A stretch of 64,000 nt of DNA from Mesorhizobium australicum (GCF_900177325.1 NZ_FXBL01000004.1:124001-188000), one strand, 5' to 3'; counted from the first letter of the stretch, positions 26,751 through 36,571 are shown. Numbers and translations: made by a program. The notes: generated by a model not told the origin, from the letters alone.

Positions 26751-29203
26751 GGCTGTGGGTCCTTTTCGGGCTTGGGAATGGGTGTCGGGAAGTTGGGAAT
26801 GAGATCGACCGCCCAGCCGACGTTGCGGGCTTTGAGCCAGGCGGCGAGGAATCCGTCGGGGCCGTGCTCGGCGACGAGGCTGGCGATCAGCGATTGGTCG
26901 GTCTTGGACGATGCGGCGCAGAGCGCGAGCCCGACTTCCGACAGGCCGAGCTCGAACAGGCGGTTGCCGCGCCGGGACTGGCAATAGTAGTCGCGCTTGG
27001 GCGTCGCCCGGGCGAGGATTTCGATCTGGCGGTCATTGAGGCCGAAGCGCCGATAGATCGCCGTGATCTGTGGCTCGATGGCGCGTTCGTTCGGCAGCAG
27101 TAACCGCGTCGGGCAGCTCTCGATGATGGCCGGCGCGATGTCGGAATTGTCGATGTCGCTGAGCGACTGCGTGGCGAAGACGACGGAAGCGTTCTTCTTG
27201 CGCAGCGTCTTCAGCCATTCACGGAGCTGGCCGGCAAAGCCCTCATCGTCCAGCGCCAGCCAGCCTTCGTCGATGATGAGCAGCGTCGGCCGCCCGTCGA
27301 GCCGGTCGCCGATGCGGTGGAAGAGGTAGGCGAGCACGGCGGGCGCGGCCCCGGTCCCGACAAGGCCCTCGATCTCGAAGGCCTGCACGTCGGCCGAGCC
27401 CAGATGTTCGGTCTCCGCATCGAGCAGGCGGCCATAGGGACCGCCGACGCAGTAAGGCCGGAGCGCCTGCTTCAGATCGTTCGACTGAAGCAGGACGCTC
27501 AAGCCCGTGATGGTGCGTTCCTCGACGGGTGCGGAAGCGAGCGATGTCAGCGCCGTCCAGATATGCTCCTTCGCCTCGGGCGTAATGGTGATGCCCTCGC
27601 GCATGAGGATCGCCACGACCCAGTCGGCGGCCCAGGCGCGTTCGTAGGTGTCGTGGATGCGAGCAAGCGGCTGGAGCGAGACGGAAGAGTCCGAACCTTC
27701 GGTCAGCCCGCCACCGAGATCGTGCCAGTCTCCACCCATCGCGAGCGCGGCCGCGCGGATGGAGCCGCCGAAGTCGAAGACGAAAACTTGGGCACCTTCG
27801 TAGCGGCGGAACTGCAAGGCCATCAGCGCGAGCAGTACGGACTTGCCGGCACCGGTGGGGCCGACGACAAGGGTGTGGCCAACGTCGCCGACATGCAAAG
27901 AAAACCGGAACGGGGTCGAGCCTTCGGTCCTGCCGTAAAGCAGTGGGGGTGCGCCGAAGTGCTCGTCCCGTTCCGGCCCCGCCCACACCGCCGAGAGCGG
28001 GATCATGTGGGCGAGATTCAATGTGCTGATGGGTGGCTGGCGGACATTGGCGTAGGTGTGGCCTGGCAGGCTTCCGAGCCATGCGTCCACCGCGTTGACC
28101 GTCTCGATCATGGCCGTGAAGTCGCGGCCTTGCATGATCTTCTCGACCAGTCGCAGCTTCTCGTCGGCAAGGCGCGGATCGGCATCCCAGACCGAGACGG
28201 TGGCCGTGACATAGGCCATGCCCGCCATGTCGGCTCCGAGTTCCTGCAGGGCCATGTCGGCGTCGGCGGCCTTGTTCGCCGCGTCGGTATCCACGAGCAC
28301 GGATTGCTCGTTGGTCATCACCTCTTTCAGGATCGCGGCGATGCTCTTGCGCTTGGCGAACCATTGCCGGCGAATTCTGGTGAGCAACCGGATGGCGTCG
28401 GTCTTGTCGAGCAGGATCGCGCGGGTAGACCAGCGATACGGGAATGCCAGCCGGTTCATCTCGTCGAGCAGGCCGGGCGTCGTCGCGGTCGGGAAACCGA
28501 CGATGGTGAGGACGCGCAGATGTCGATCGCCCAGGCGCGGCTCCAGCCCGCCGGTTAGCGGCTGGTCGGCCAGCAGCGCGTCGAGGTGCATCGGCACCTC
28601 GGGCATACGAACGCGATGCCGGTTTGTGGAAATCGTCGAATGGAGGTAGGTCAGCGTCTCGCCGTCATCGAGCCAGCGGCATTCGGGCATGAAGCCATCG
28701 AGCAGCGCCAGCACGCGGTCGGTGCGGTCAATGAAGCCGCGCAGGACTTCCCCCGGGTCCACACCCGTCTTCTCGCGGCCTTCATAGAGCCAGGTTTCAG
28801 CACGGGCGGCCTCCTCGGCCGGCGGGAGGAAAAGGAAGGTCAGGAAGTAGCCCGAGACAAAATGCGTGCTTTCCTCCTCGAAGTCCGCCTTGCGCTCGGC
28901 ATCGACCAGCGCCGATGCCGCGTCGGGAAAGGTGCTCTCGGGATAGGTGGCGGCTTCGGACCGCTGCGCCTCGACGAAGATGCTCCAGCCCGATCCGAGG
29001 CGGCGGAAAGCATTGTTGATGCGGCCCGCGACCGCGACCAGTTCGGCCGCGACGGCGGAATCCAGATCGGGACCGCGAAACTTCGCGGTGCGCTGGAACG
29101 AGCCGTCCTTGTTGAGCACCACGCCCTGGCCGACCAGCGCGGCCCAAGGCAGATAGTCGGCAAGCCGGCTGGAGGTGCGGCGATATTCGGCCAGATTCAT
29201 CAT
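26747..29203 (-). CDS. trbE: TrbE, VirB4-like conjugation ATPase
   Basis: 818 residues with Walker A GPTGAGKS at 448-455, Walker B LLIIDEGWLALDDEG, and the CagE/TrbE N-terminal domain. It powers pilus biogenesis and substrate transfer at the inner membrane. Two ATGs in tandem begin the gene; the first (29203) has GGAGG eight bases upstream and is chosen over a 42-codon extension that would overlap trbD. Confidence 0.95.
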   Translation of the reverse strand: MMNLAEYRRTSSRLADYLPWAALVGQGVVLNKDGSFQRTAKFRGPDLDSAVAAELVAVAGRINNAFRRLGSGWSIFVEAQRSEAATYPESTFPDAASALVDAERKADFEEESTHFVSGYFLTFLFLPPAEEAARAETWLYEGREKTGVDPGEVLRGFIDRTDRVLALLDGFMPECRWLDDGETLTYLHSTISTNRHRVRMPEVPMHLDALLADQPLTGGLEPRLGDRHLRVLTIVGFPTATTPGLLDEMNRLAFPYRWSTRAILLDKTDAIRLLTRIRRQWFAKRKSIAAILKEVMTNEQSVLVDTDAANKAADADMALQELGADMAGMAYVTATVSVWDADPRLADEKLRLVEKIMQGRDFTAMIETVNAVDAWLGSLPGHTYANVRQPPISTLNLAHMIPLSAVWAGPERDEHFGAPPLLYGRTEGSTPFRFSLHVGDVGHTLVVGPTGAGKSVLLALMALQFRRYEGAQVFVFDFGGSIRAAALAMGGDWHDLGGGLTEGSDSSVSLQPLARIHDTYERAWAADWVVAILMREGITITPEAKEHIWTALTSLASAPVEERTITGLSVLLQSNDLKQALRPYCVGGPYGRLLDAETEHLGSADVQAFEIEGLVGTGAAPAVLAYLFHRIGDRLDGRPTLLIIDEGWLALDDEGFAGQLREWLKTLRKKNASVVFATQSLSDIDNSDIAPAIIESCPTRLLLPNERAIEPQITAIYRRFGLNDRQIEILARATPKRDYYCQSRRGNRLFELGLSEVGLALCAASSKTDQSLIASLVAEHGPDGFLAAWLKARNVGWAVDLIPNFPTPIPKPEKDPQP

Positions 29204-29216
29204 TGCGAAGCCTCCC

Positions 29217-29498
29217 TCACACCGCCAGATGACCGGGGATGCGCAGGTGCCTCCGCCCGACTTCGACGAAGAGCGGATCGCGCTTCGCCGCCCAGACGGC
29301 TGCGAAATGGCCGATGGCCCAGATCGCAACGCCGACCAGCCAGAGACGCAGGCCGAGGCCCACGGCCCCGGCCAGCGTGCCGTTCATGATGGCAATGGAG
29401 CGCGGTGCGCCGCCGAGCAGGATGTGCTCGGTCAGTGCGCGATGAACCGGGACGGTGAATCCCGGGACCGCGTCGAGTTGTTCGAAAGCGGCCGCCAT
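29217..29498 (-). CDS. trbD: TrbD, VirB3-like membrane protein
   Basis: 93 residues. VPVHRALTEHILLGGAPR is the conserved VirB3/TrbD opening, followed by two closely spaced hydrophobic segments. It assembles with TrbE in the inner membrane. The start overlaps the trbC stop by four bases (ATGA). Confidence 0.93.
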   Translation of the reverse strand: MAAAFEQLDAVPGFTVPVHRALTEHILLGGAPRSIAIMNGTLAGAVGLGLRLWLVGVAIWAIGHFAAVWAAKRDPLFVEVGRRHLRIPGHLAV

Positions 29499-29830
29499 CA
29501 GACGAGCGCCCCGCCGCCGAACGAAAAGAAGGAGAGGAAGAAGCTCGACGCTGCGAAGGCGATCGACAGGCCGAACACGATCTGGATCAGGCGGCGAAAG
29601 CCTCCGCTTGTGTCACCGAAGGCGAGCGCCAAACCCGTCGCTATGATGATGATGACGGCAACAATTTTCGCGACCGGCCCCTCGATGGATTCAAGGATGG
29701 ATTGCAACGGCGCTTCCCACGGCATCGACGAGCCGGATGCATGCGCGGCCGGGGCGAGCATGACGCTGAGGGAAACGGTAGTGACTGCGGTCGCCATGGT
29801 GCGGCAACCGCGCGAGAGCGCGCGGATCAT
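29498..29830 (-). CDS. trbC: TrbC, VirB2-like pilin
   Basis: 110 residues: signal peptide ending near PAAHASG, then two hydrophobic helices (IVAVIIIIATGLALAF, LSIAFAASSFFLSFF) separated by a short basic loop, the pilin layout of TrbC/VirB2. RP4-type TrbC is cyclised by the TraF protease, and a traF gene is present at 36572-37117. Overlaps trbB by four bases. Confidence 0.92.
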   Translation of the reverse strand: MIRALSRGCRTMATAVTTVSLSVMLAPAAHASGSSMPWEAPLQSILESIEGPVAKIVAVIIIIATGLALAFGDTSGGFRRLIQIVFGLSIAFAASSFFLSFFSFGGGALV

Positions 29831-30807
29831 TCGGATTCTCCTGTGTTCGGGGTGGCTGGGGTGATGCGGTAGTCGCCGTCCGGGCCGAGGCCATCAACAC
29901 GGGCGAGTTCGGCGAGCCGGCGCGCGGAGCCCCGCCCGGAAAGCACGGCAACGAGGTCGATGGTCTCGGCGATCAGCGCGCGCGGGACTGTGACGACGGC
30001 TTCCTGGATAAGCTGCTCGAGCCGCCGGAGCGCGCCGATGCCGGAGCCGGCATGGATGGTGCCGATGCCGCCCGGATGGCCGGTGCCCCAGGCTTTGAGC
30101 AGGTCGAGGGCTTCGGCGCCGCGCACCTCGCCGATGGGGATGCGATCGGGGCGCAGGCGCAGCGAAGACCGGACGAGATCGGAAAGCGTGGCGACGCCAT
30201 CCTTCGTCCGCATCGCGACGAGGTTAGGCGCAGCGCATTGCAGTTCGCGCGTGTCCTCGATGATGACGACGCGATCGGCACCCTTCGCCACCTCGGCCAG
30301 CAGCGCGTTGGTCAGCGTGGTCTTGCCGGTCGAGGTGCCGCCTGCGACGAGGATGTTGGCGCGGGATTGAACGGCCGCGCGCAGGCTCAAAGCCTGATCG
30401 GCGGTCATGATGCCGGCAGCCACGTAGTCATCTAGCGTGAACACCGCAACGGCCGGCTTACGGATGGCAAAGGCGGGCGCGGCGACGACGGGCGGCAACA
30501 GCCCCTCGAAGCGTTCGCCGGTTTCGGGAAGCTCGGCCGAGACACGTGGGGATCGCGCATGGACCTCTGCGCCGACATGGTGCGCGACGAGGCGGACGAT
30601 GCGCTCGCCATCGGCTGCCGCCATCATCTCGCCCGTATCGGCCAGCCCCTCCGACAGCCGATCGATCCAGATACGGCCGTCCGGGTTCAGCATGACCTCG
30701 ACCACAGCGGGATCTTCCAGAAACCGCGCGATTGCCGGGCCGAGCGCGGTGCGCAGCATGCGCGCGCCGCGCTGGATCGCTTCCTGTCTCTGGTGAGAGG
30801 CTGCCAT
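29827..30807 (-). CDS. trbB: TrbB, VirB11-like traffic ATPase
   Basis: 326 residues with Walker A GGTSTGKT at 156-163, the Asp box [10 protein letters not shown], and the HAGS-type Walker-B/His region [10 protein letters not shown]. Hexameric ATPase at the base of the type IV secretion channel. First gene of the trb operon. Two stem-loops lie directly upstream and one contains the likely SD (see 30811-30855). Confidence 0.95.
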   Translation of the reverse strand: MAASHQRQEAIQRGARMLRTALGPAIARFLEDPAVVEVMLNPDGRIWIDRLSEGLADTGEMMAAADGERIVRLVAHHVGAEVHARSPRVSAELPETGERFEGLLPPVVAAPAFAIRKPAVAVFTLDDYVAAGIMTADQALSLRAAVQSRANILVAGGTSTGKTTLTNALLAEVAKGADRVVIIEDTRELQCAAPNLVAMRTKDGVATLSDLVRSSLRLRPDRIPIGEVRGAEALDLLKAWGTGHPGGIGTIHAGSGIGALRRLEQLIQEAVVTVPRALIAETIDLVAVLSGRGSARRLAELARVDGLGPDGDYRITPATPNTGESE

Positions 30808-30810
30808 TTC

Positions 30811-30855
30811 GTCCCCGTTTCTCGCGGGGACGCAACAGGATCCCCGGTCGGGGAT
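30811..30855 (-). promoter_or_regulatory. Tandem stem-loops in the trbB leader, one masking the SD
   Basis: On the minus strand ATCCCC-GACC-GGGGAT is followed eight bases later by GTCCCCG-cgagaaa-CGGGGAC, then GAAATG. The only SD-like sequence for trbB, GGGGA, is the 3' arm of the second hairpin, so translation could be limited by this structure. About 180 nt separate trbB from the RHH gene, giving room for its own promoter. Confidence 0.45.
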
Positions 30856-30991
30856 GATTAAAAGAGCCCGAAATCAGGCCGGTTCAACAAGTTTCCGGCG
30901 TCGTAGTAGTGTGGCGTGCAAATACAGGAGAACGGCGGTGGCGCGCCGATCTTGATCGGAAGTCACGCGATCCCATGTCAGGCTGCGGCCG

Positions 30992-31420
30992 TCACGCCTG
31001 CGATTCGCCCACGTCCTCGGAAATCTCCTGCCTGAGCTTTGGACCATGGGCAAGGCGTCGGCCAAGTGCTGCCACGAACCGCTCGTAACGTTTGCCCGCC
31101 TCGGCGCGCGCAGCCTGGGCGGCAGGTTCAGGCAGGGCCGGCGTCGTGCTCAGCCAGAACCGGATGAACACCGCCAGGCTCTCGACCGCGATGCCGACGT
31201 CGCGCTCCATCCGGGTCATGCGGCGGTCGAGCTGGTCGAGGCGCTTCGTAATCAGCGCCTCCCTACGCTCGGCGTCATCCGGCGACAGGAAGGAGGCGAT
31301 GGCGGCCTCCGCGATCATGGATTGCGATTGCTCCCGACGCGCGGCGTAGTCGGCCAGACTCCTCATGACATCCGGGTCGAGATAAACGGAAACCTTCCGC
31401 TTCTTCATACGAGCCGTCAT
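30992..31420 (-). CDS. Ribbon-helix-helix (CopG-like) protein between traG and trbB
   Basis: 142 residues. The N-terminal MKKRKVSVYLDPDVMRSLADYA is a ribbon-helix-helix DNA-binding motif; a coiled-coil-like region (RLDQLDRRMTRMERDVGIAVESL) and an Ala-rich tail follow. In this family of elements a CopG-like gene commonly sits between traG and trbB. It may regulate transfer genes; direct evidence for its operator is lacking. It starts 5 nt after the traG stop. Confidence 0.85.
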   Translation of the reverse strand: MTARMKKRKVSVYLDPDVMRSLADYAARREQSQSMIAEAAIASFLSPDDAERREALITKRLDQLDRRMTRMERDVGIAVESLAVFIRFWLSTTPALPEPAAQAARAEAGKRYERFVAALGRRLAHGPKLRQEISEDVGESQA

Positions 31421-31425
31421 GACGC

Positions 31426-33411
31426 CTACAACTCCATGCCGTCATTGGGGTCGAGCGAAACCTGGCGAGCGACACCCTGTACCAGCCGGGTCAGGCGCTG
31501 GTTGCGTGTCGCGTCCTCGTCGATGTCGTCGGGCGGCTCGATCTCGAACTCGTTGTCAATCGGCTTCTTTTTCTCGACGGGTTTCACACGGCTGAGTTCG
31601 GGCTGCTGCCGGCGTTCGGATTCGGTCGGATCTTCATCTTGCCTTCCGGGCGTCGTGGGCGCTCCGTCCGCTTCCGGCCGCGCCGGGATCGGCAGGCTGC
31701 TCCAGTCGTCAGGATGGGCAACCGCGGACCGGATAAGCTCCGGGGGAGGCAGAATGCGCTCCGTGAAGCGGGCATCGTCATAATAGCGTGCCTTTTTCGC
31801 GCGGATCGGCGGCGTGCCGGCGACCATGACAATCTCTTCGGTTGGCGGAAGCTGCATGATCTCGCCCGGCGTCAGCAACTGGCGGGCGGTCTCGGAGCGC
31901 GACACCATCAGATGGCCAAGCCAGGGAGAGAGTCGATGACCGGCATAGTTCTTCATCGCCCGCATTTCCGTCGCGGTGCCGAGTGCGTCACTGACCCTTT
32001 TCGCGGTCCGCTCATCGTTGGTGGCGAAGCTCACACGCACATGGCAGTTGTCGAGGATCGAGTTGTTCGGACCATAGGCTTTCTCGATCTGGTTCAGCGA
32101 CTGCGCGATGAGGAAGGATTTGAGCCCGTAGCCAGCCATGAAGGCGAGCGCGCTCTCGAAGAAGTCGAGCCTGCCGAGTGCCGGAAACTCGTCCAGCATG
32201 AGCAGAAGCCGGTGCCTGCCAGCCTTCGCCTGCAGATCCTCTGTCAGGCGGCGTCCGATCTGATTGAGGATCAGGCGGATCAGCGGTTTTGTCCGATTGA
32301 TGTCGGAGGGCGGAACCACGAGGTAGAGCGTCGTCGGCCGCTCGCCGCCCACGATGTCGGTGATGCGCCAGTCGCAGCGTCGCGTGACCTCGGCGACGAC
32401 CGGATCGCGGTAGAGGCCCAGGAACGACATCGCGGTGGAGAGCACGCCCGAACGCTCGTTGTCGGACTTGTTGAGCAGCTCGCGCGCGGCGCTTGCGATC
32501 ACCGGGTGCGGCCCGCTCGACCCAAGATGCGCGGTCTTCATCATGGCGGCCAACGTCGACTCGATCGGCCGCTTCGGATCGGAAAGGAACGCGGCGGCGC
32601 CGGCGAGCGTCTTGTCCTTCTCGGCATAGAGGACATGCAGGATCGCGCCGACCAGCAGGGCATGGCTGGTCTTCTCCCAGTGGTTCCGCTTTTCCAGCGA
32701 ACCCTCCGGATCGACCAGGATGTCGGCGATGTTCTGGACGTCCCGGACTTCCCATTCGCCGCGGCGGACCTCGAGCAGCGGATTGTAGGCCGATGACTTC
32801 GGGTTCGTCGGATCGAACAGCAGAACGCGCCCGTGGTGCGAACGGAAGCCGGCGGTGAGCTGCCAGTTCTCGCCCTTGATGTCGTGAACAATGGCGGATC
32901 CCGGCCAAGTCAGGAGCGACGGCACGACAAGGCCGACGCCCTTGCCCGACCGCGTGGGCGCGAAACACAGCACATGTTCCGGCCCGTCATGGCGAAGATA
33001 TTCTTGAGCGTAGCGGCCGAGCACCACGCCATCGGGATCGAGCAAGCCGGCAGCCTTGACCTCTTCCTTTTCCGCCCACCGCGCCGAGCCATAGGTGGCG
33101 ACGTTCTTCGCCTCCCGCGCGCGCCAGACCGACATGCCGATACCCACGGCGATGGCGATAAATCCGCCGGATGCGGCAATGATCCCGCCCGTGGCGAAGA
33201 TCCTCGGCGCGTAGGCGTCGTAGAAGTACCACCACCACATGATGGCCGGCGGATAGTAGACCGGCATTCCGAACAGCCGGAACCACGGCTCACCGAGCTG
33301 CGCCTGAAACCCGAGGCTCCACGCGACATATTGCGTTGCGCCCCAGGTGGTGATGAGGATGATGAGGAAGACCACGATGATCTGCCCCCAGAGGATTTTC
33401 GTCCCGGACAT
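31426..33411 (-). CDS. traG: TraG, VirD4-like coupling protein
   Basis: 661 residues: two N-terminal membrane segments, Walker A APTRSGKG at 151-158, Walker B LLLMLDEFPALGRL, and the conserved IAQSLNQIEKAYG segment. The coupling ATPase brings the relaxase-DNA complex to the TrbB-L channel. Located directly downstream of the relaxase gene (24 nt) in the order relaxase-traG-RHH-trbB. Confidence 0.95.
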   Translation of the reverse strand: MSGTKILWGQIIVVFLIILITTWGATQYVAWSLGFQAQLGEPWFRLFGMPVYYPPAIMWWWYFYDAYAPRIFATGGIIAASGGFIAIAVGIGMSVWRAREAKNVATYGSARWAEKEEVKAAGLLDPDGVVLGRYAQEYLRHDGPEHVLCFAPTRSGKGVGLVVPSLLTWPGSAIVHDIKGENWQLTAGFRSHHGRVLLFDPTNPKSSAYNPLLEVRRGEWEVRDVQNIADILVDPEGSLEKRNHWEKTSHALLVGAILHVLYAEKDKTLAGAAAFLSDPKRPIESTLAAMMKTAHLGSSGPHPVIASAARELLNKSDNERSGVLSTAMSFLGLYRDPVVAEVTRRCDWRITDIVGGERPTTLYLVVPPSDINRTKPLIRLILNQIGRRLTEDLQAKAGRHRLLLMLDEFPALGRLDFFESALAFMAGYGLKSFLIAQSLNQIEKAYGPNNSILDNCHVRVSFATNDERTAKRVSDALGTATEMRAMKNYAGHRLSPWLGHLMVSRSETARQLLTPGEIMQLPPTEEIVMVAGTPPIRAKKARYYDDARFTERILPPPELIRSAVAHPDDWSSLPIPARPEADGAPTTPGRQDEDPTESERRQQPELSRVKPVEKKKPIDNEFEIEPPDDIDEDATRNQRLTRLVQGVARQVSLDPNDGMEL

Positions 33412-33435
33412 TGCGGCGGCCCTTTCTGGTTGAGT

Positions 33436-35175
33436 TTAGAGCCCAAGTCTGCGTTTGCGGCCGAAGCTCCAGTCGATGCCGCCGTCGTCGCGGGCGACGC
33501 CGGAGACGTGGCGACCGAGCTGCTTTTCGAGCGAGGGCGACCAGGGCACCAGTTGGAAGCCGAGGCCGTCATCGATCATCGCAAAGCGGCCGGAGGCGAG
33601 CGTGAAGCGCTGGCGATAGGAACCGGCGACATATTCGCCGCTGCCAGCGCGGTTGAACGGCATCCCGGTCTCGGCGGCGAGCTTCTCGCCGAGGGCGTCC
33701 AGTTCCCGGCGACGAAGCGTGTCGATCAGCCGGCGCGCGAAGACGGTGCGCCCGCCCTGACGCTCGGCGAAACCTTCGCCGACCAGATGATCCGCCCGTT
33801 GTTCGAGGGCCTGGCGCACCTCGGCACCGAAGCCGCCTTCCGAGAGCGCCACGGGATCGCGGGCGATGGCTTGCCGGTCGAGCCAGGTGGCGCCCGTCGC
33901 GGTGACCTGCTGCTGAAGATCGAGATCGGAGCGAACGGCGAGCGCAACGCGGCGCTCGCCGCGCGCGTCCTCATAGGTGCGAAGCTCGACGATCGAGCCC
34001 GGCGCACTGTCGCCGGCGGCGTCGAGATGCGGAAATTTTATATGGTGGGTGCGACCGTCCACGCCGTCGATCACGGCATAGGCCGTACCCTTCAGTTCGT
34101 CATCGAGACCGCGTTCCACCAGACGCCCGATTACAGGAACGTCGAGGCTCTCCGCCGCGAGCACATAGCTGGCCGAACCGCGCTCAATGCCGCGTTCGCT
34201 CAAGGCGCGGTGCATGCGCTTGATGATGTCGCCGCGCTCGCCGAGTTCCCTGAGGACGGTTTCGGCCTCGTCCTTGATGAACCACTGCGCCGGGCCGACC
34301 TGGCCGGCCAGCCCAAGGACTTCCAGGGTGCGCAGCCGCCCGACCTTCAGCGCATGGAATTCGTCTGGCTGGCGGTCGGGATGCGGGGCGAGATCGATAA
34401 TTCCGGTCTTGCCGCCATCGCGTACAAGCTGCCGGTCGAGTTGCGTCCAGCGTTCCGCCTCGACCTGACGCTCCAGATTGCGGCGAATATCGAGTTCGGT
34501 GCGCGGCCCCAGCTCCATCGTGGCGAGATCCTGCGCGCGCGCCCGCATGCCCTCCTTGATGTAGTCCCGCGAGATCACGAGATCCTGGCCGTCGTCGGTG
34601 CGGCCGCGCAGGATGATGTGGACGTGGGGATTGTCGGTGTTCCAGTGATCGACGCCGACCCAGTCGAGTTTCGTGCCGAGGTCCTTTTCTGCTTGAGCCA
34701 TCAGATCGCGGGCAAAGGATTTGAGATCGGCCATGTCCACCGCATCCTCCGGGGACACGATGAAGCGGAAATGATGCCTGTCGTCCTCGCAACGCTCGGC
34801 GAAGGCACGACCGTCCATGTCTTCGCTCTCCGGCCCGAACAGCCGCGACTTCTCCCCGTCACGGGTCACGCCGTCGCGGCGCAGATAGTTCAGATGTGCG
34901 CCAAGCGGAGCGGAGCGCGTGCTGTGACGCACGACGCGGGTCTTGATGACGACGACACGAGAGCGCCCGGTGAGCAGGCGATTGGCCTGGATGCTGGCGG
35001 GCTGGCCGCGCCCGAAGCGCGAGCGATTGCCGGGGGTGATCTTGCCGGAGCGCGAGACGCGACCGCCGGCCTTCTGCGCCGCCGCCAGCGCCTGCGCGAT
35101 GAAGGGCCGCGCCTGTTGCGCGCGGGTCGAGCGGATGCGCCCAGGGCGGACGCGGAACTCGCGCTCATCGGACAT
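33436..35175 (-). CDS. VirD2-type relaxase (DUF3363-type)
   Basis: 579 residues. The N-terminal third carries the relaxase fold with LNYLRRDG and the metal-binding motif DNPHVHIILRG near 200; the remaining C-terminal part resembles the DUF3363 extension seen in relaxases of mobile islands. It would nick oriT and stay covalently attached to the 5' end. ATG at 35175 is preceded by a GAGG SD. Its upstream intergenic region contains a plausible nic site (35392-35399). Confidence 0.9.
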   Translation of the reverse strand: MSDEREFRVRPGRIRSTRAQQARPFIAQALAAAQKAGGRVSRSGKITPGNRSRFGRGQPASIQANRLLTGRSRVVVIKTRVVRHSTRSAPLGAHLNYLRRDGVTRDGEKSRLFGPESEDMDGRAFAERCEDDRHHFRFIVSPEDAVDMADLKSFARDLMAQAEKDLGTKLDWVGVDHWNTDNPHVHIILRGRTDDGQDLVISRDYIKEGMRARAQDLATMELGPRTELDIRRNLERQVEAERWTQLDRQLVRDGGKTGIIDLAPHPDRQPDEFHALKVGRLRTLEVLGLAGQVGPAQWFIKDEAETVLRELGERGDIIKRMHRALSERGIERGSASYVLAAESLDVPVIGRLVERGLDDELKGTAYAVIDGVDGRTHHIKFPHLDAAGDSAPGSIVELRTYEDARGERRVALAVRSDLDLQQQVTATGATWLDRQAIARDPVALSEGGFGAEVRQALEQRADHLVGEGFAERQGGRTVFARRLIDTLRRRELDALGEKLAAETGMPFNRAGSGEYVAGSYRQRFTLASGRFAMIDDGLGFQLVPWSPSLEKQLGRHVSGVARDDGGIDWSFGRKRRLGL

Positions 35176-35418
35176 GGCGCGACCTCGCAACGTTCAAAAC
35201 ACCAATAGAATTCAAAGGCATGGGCTTTCGGCGCACGGTGCGCGAAAAACCTGCAACGTGCGGAACGCGCCAAAAACCGAAGCAAAAACAACCGACCGAT
35301 TGGCGCGCAACGTGCGCCCTTTTATCTCGCCATCCTTCGGTCGTGGCGCCTGCCACAACCCCCCACGCCCTCCATGATGCGCCGGGGTACGACAGGATGC
35401 GAATGCGCCGGGATGCCT
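35176..35418 (-). other. Candidate oriT region with an RP4/Ti-like nic sequence
   Basis: The gene-free gap between the relaxase and the transglycosylase. On the minus strand CATCCTGT (35399-35392) fits the YATCCTG/Y nic consensus of RP4- and Ti-type oriTs. Eight bases before the presumed nick ends an imperfect inverted repeat GAAGGC-N8-GCATTC, the spacing used for relaxosome-protein binding in RP4. Further features are GCGCAC-G-GTGCGC near 35229 and two copies of CAACGTGCG. No ORF with family resemblance is present. Confidence 0.5.
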
Positions 35419-36192
35419 TCATTGCCGGCCCCCGGTGTCGTCGCGGGCAAGGAAAATGGGGGCAGCCCGCGTTCCGGGGGTGTCATCGCCTTGCGCCGGA
35501 ACGGGAGAGCGGCGGTCAGCCGATGCACCACCGTTTGCAGGGAGATCGGCGGGATGGCTGTCGCCCGAGCGCACGACGAAGAGCGGTGCGTCGCGCCAAT
35601 CGGTCTGCCGTTGGGGTGTCGTCGCAAGGTGGAGCGACGGCGATTTAACACCGAGCTGCGGTGCGAGAAGAGCGACGTAGGCGCGCGTTTCGGCAGAGAG
35701 CGGGCGGCCGGTCGAGCGATGCTCGTCGTAGCGCGCCGGACCCGCATTGTAGGCGGCGAGCATCGCGGCGACGTCGCCGTAGCGGCCCCACATCTCGCGC
35801 AGATATGCTGTGCCGGCGAGGATGTTGCTGCGCGGCTCGTAGGGATCGCGGCCGAGACCGTAGCGGGTGCGAAGTTCGGCCCAAGTATCCGGCATCACCT
35901 GCATCAACCCCGTTGCGCCGGCGGAGGACACGGCGCGCACATCGCCCGCGCTTTCGGCGCGCATGACGGCGACGATCCATGCTTCCGGGATGCCGAAGCG
36001 CTGCGACGCCTCGGTGATGTGCGCGGCATGTGGATTGACGGACGCGGCACGCACCGGCGGCGCGGATTGCGCCAGAGCCGGGGGCGTTGCGGCCGTGATG
36101 AAAGTCAGGCCGGAAAGAAGAAGGAGGATCGCCGTGTGCCGGACGGTGGATGACCGTCCGGCGCCGGCATGATCGTGGAGCGCCACGCTCAA
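35419..36192 (-). CDS. Lytic transglycosylase (VirB1-like)
   Basis: 257 residues with an N-terminal hydrophobic export signal and an SLT domain: AVMRAESAGDVRAVSSAGATG (catalytic Glu in AESAGD), GLMQVMPDTW, AAYNAGPARYD. It opens peptidoglycan for the mating channel. The Pro/Ala-rich C-terminus after residue 180 is not conserved. It overlaps the DUF736 gene stop by four bases. Confidence 0.9.
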   Translation of the reverse strand: MSVALHDHAGAGRSSTVRHTAILLLLSGLTFITAATPPALAQSAPPVRAASVNPHAAHITEASQRFGIPEAWIVAVMRAESAGDVRAVSSAGATGLMQVMPDTWAELRTRYGLGRDPYEPRSNILAGTAYLREMWGRYGDVAAMLAAYNAGPARYDEHRSTGRPLSAETRAYVALLAPQLGVKSPSLHLATTPQRQTDWRDAPLFVVRSGDSHPADLPANGGASADRRSPVPAQGDDTPGTRAAPIFLARDDTGGRQ

Positions 36193-36524
36193 TCCCCCTT
36201 GCGCTGTTTCGCAGGGCGGTTGGTGTGCAGGCCCCAGACGGTGCCATCGCCGCCGGAGCGGAAGAGATTGGCGCGAAGCGGCCGCGCGAACAGCGGGCTT
36301 TCCAGCTCGATGGAGACGTATTCGCCGGCGCGGTCGCCGACATGCGTCCAGCCCGCTCCTATGTCGAAGCCCTCCTCGTCGCCGAGCAGAACGCGATAGT
36401 CGGGAGCGTTCTCGGATTCCGAAGGCTCGGCCGGAACGAGCGTGAGTTCAGCGTCAAGGCCGAGCGCCTTCAGGTGCCCCTCGAAACCGCGTTCGGTGCG
36501 GATGAGTTGGCCGATCTGCGCCAT
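36189..36524 (-). CDS. DUF736 family protein
   Basis: 111 residues beginning MAQIGQLIRTERGFEG, with LDAELTLVPAEPSESENAPD and the aromatic/basic end typical of DUF736, a family found almost only on conjugative elements. Function unknown. AGGAGA precedes the ATG at 36524; the longer upstream frame overlaps traF and was rejected. Confidence 0.87.
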   Translation of the reverse strand: MAQIGQLIRTERGFEGHLKALGLDAELTLVPAEPSESENAPDYRVLLGDEEGFDIGAGWTHVGDRAGEYVSIELESPLFARPLRANLFRSGGDGTVWGLHTNRPAKQRKGD

Positions 36525-36571
36525 GGTGGTGGTCTCCTGTTTTTCGCGGTGGGAACGGGATGGACGCGCCG

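Noticed and set aside
32833..35208. 791-aa plus-strand ORF opposite traG and the relaxase
   Set aside because: It is antisense to two clearly conserved proteins, has no domain resemblance and is Arg/Gly/Ala-rich as expected for a shadow in GC-rich DNA.
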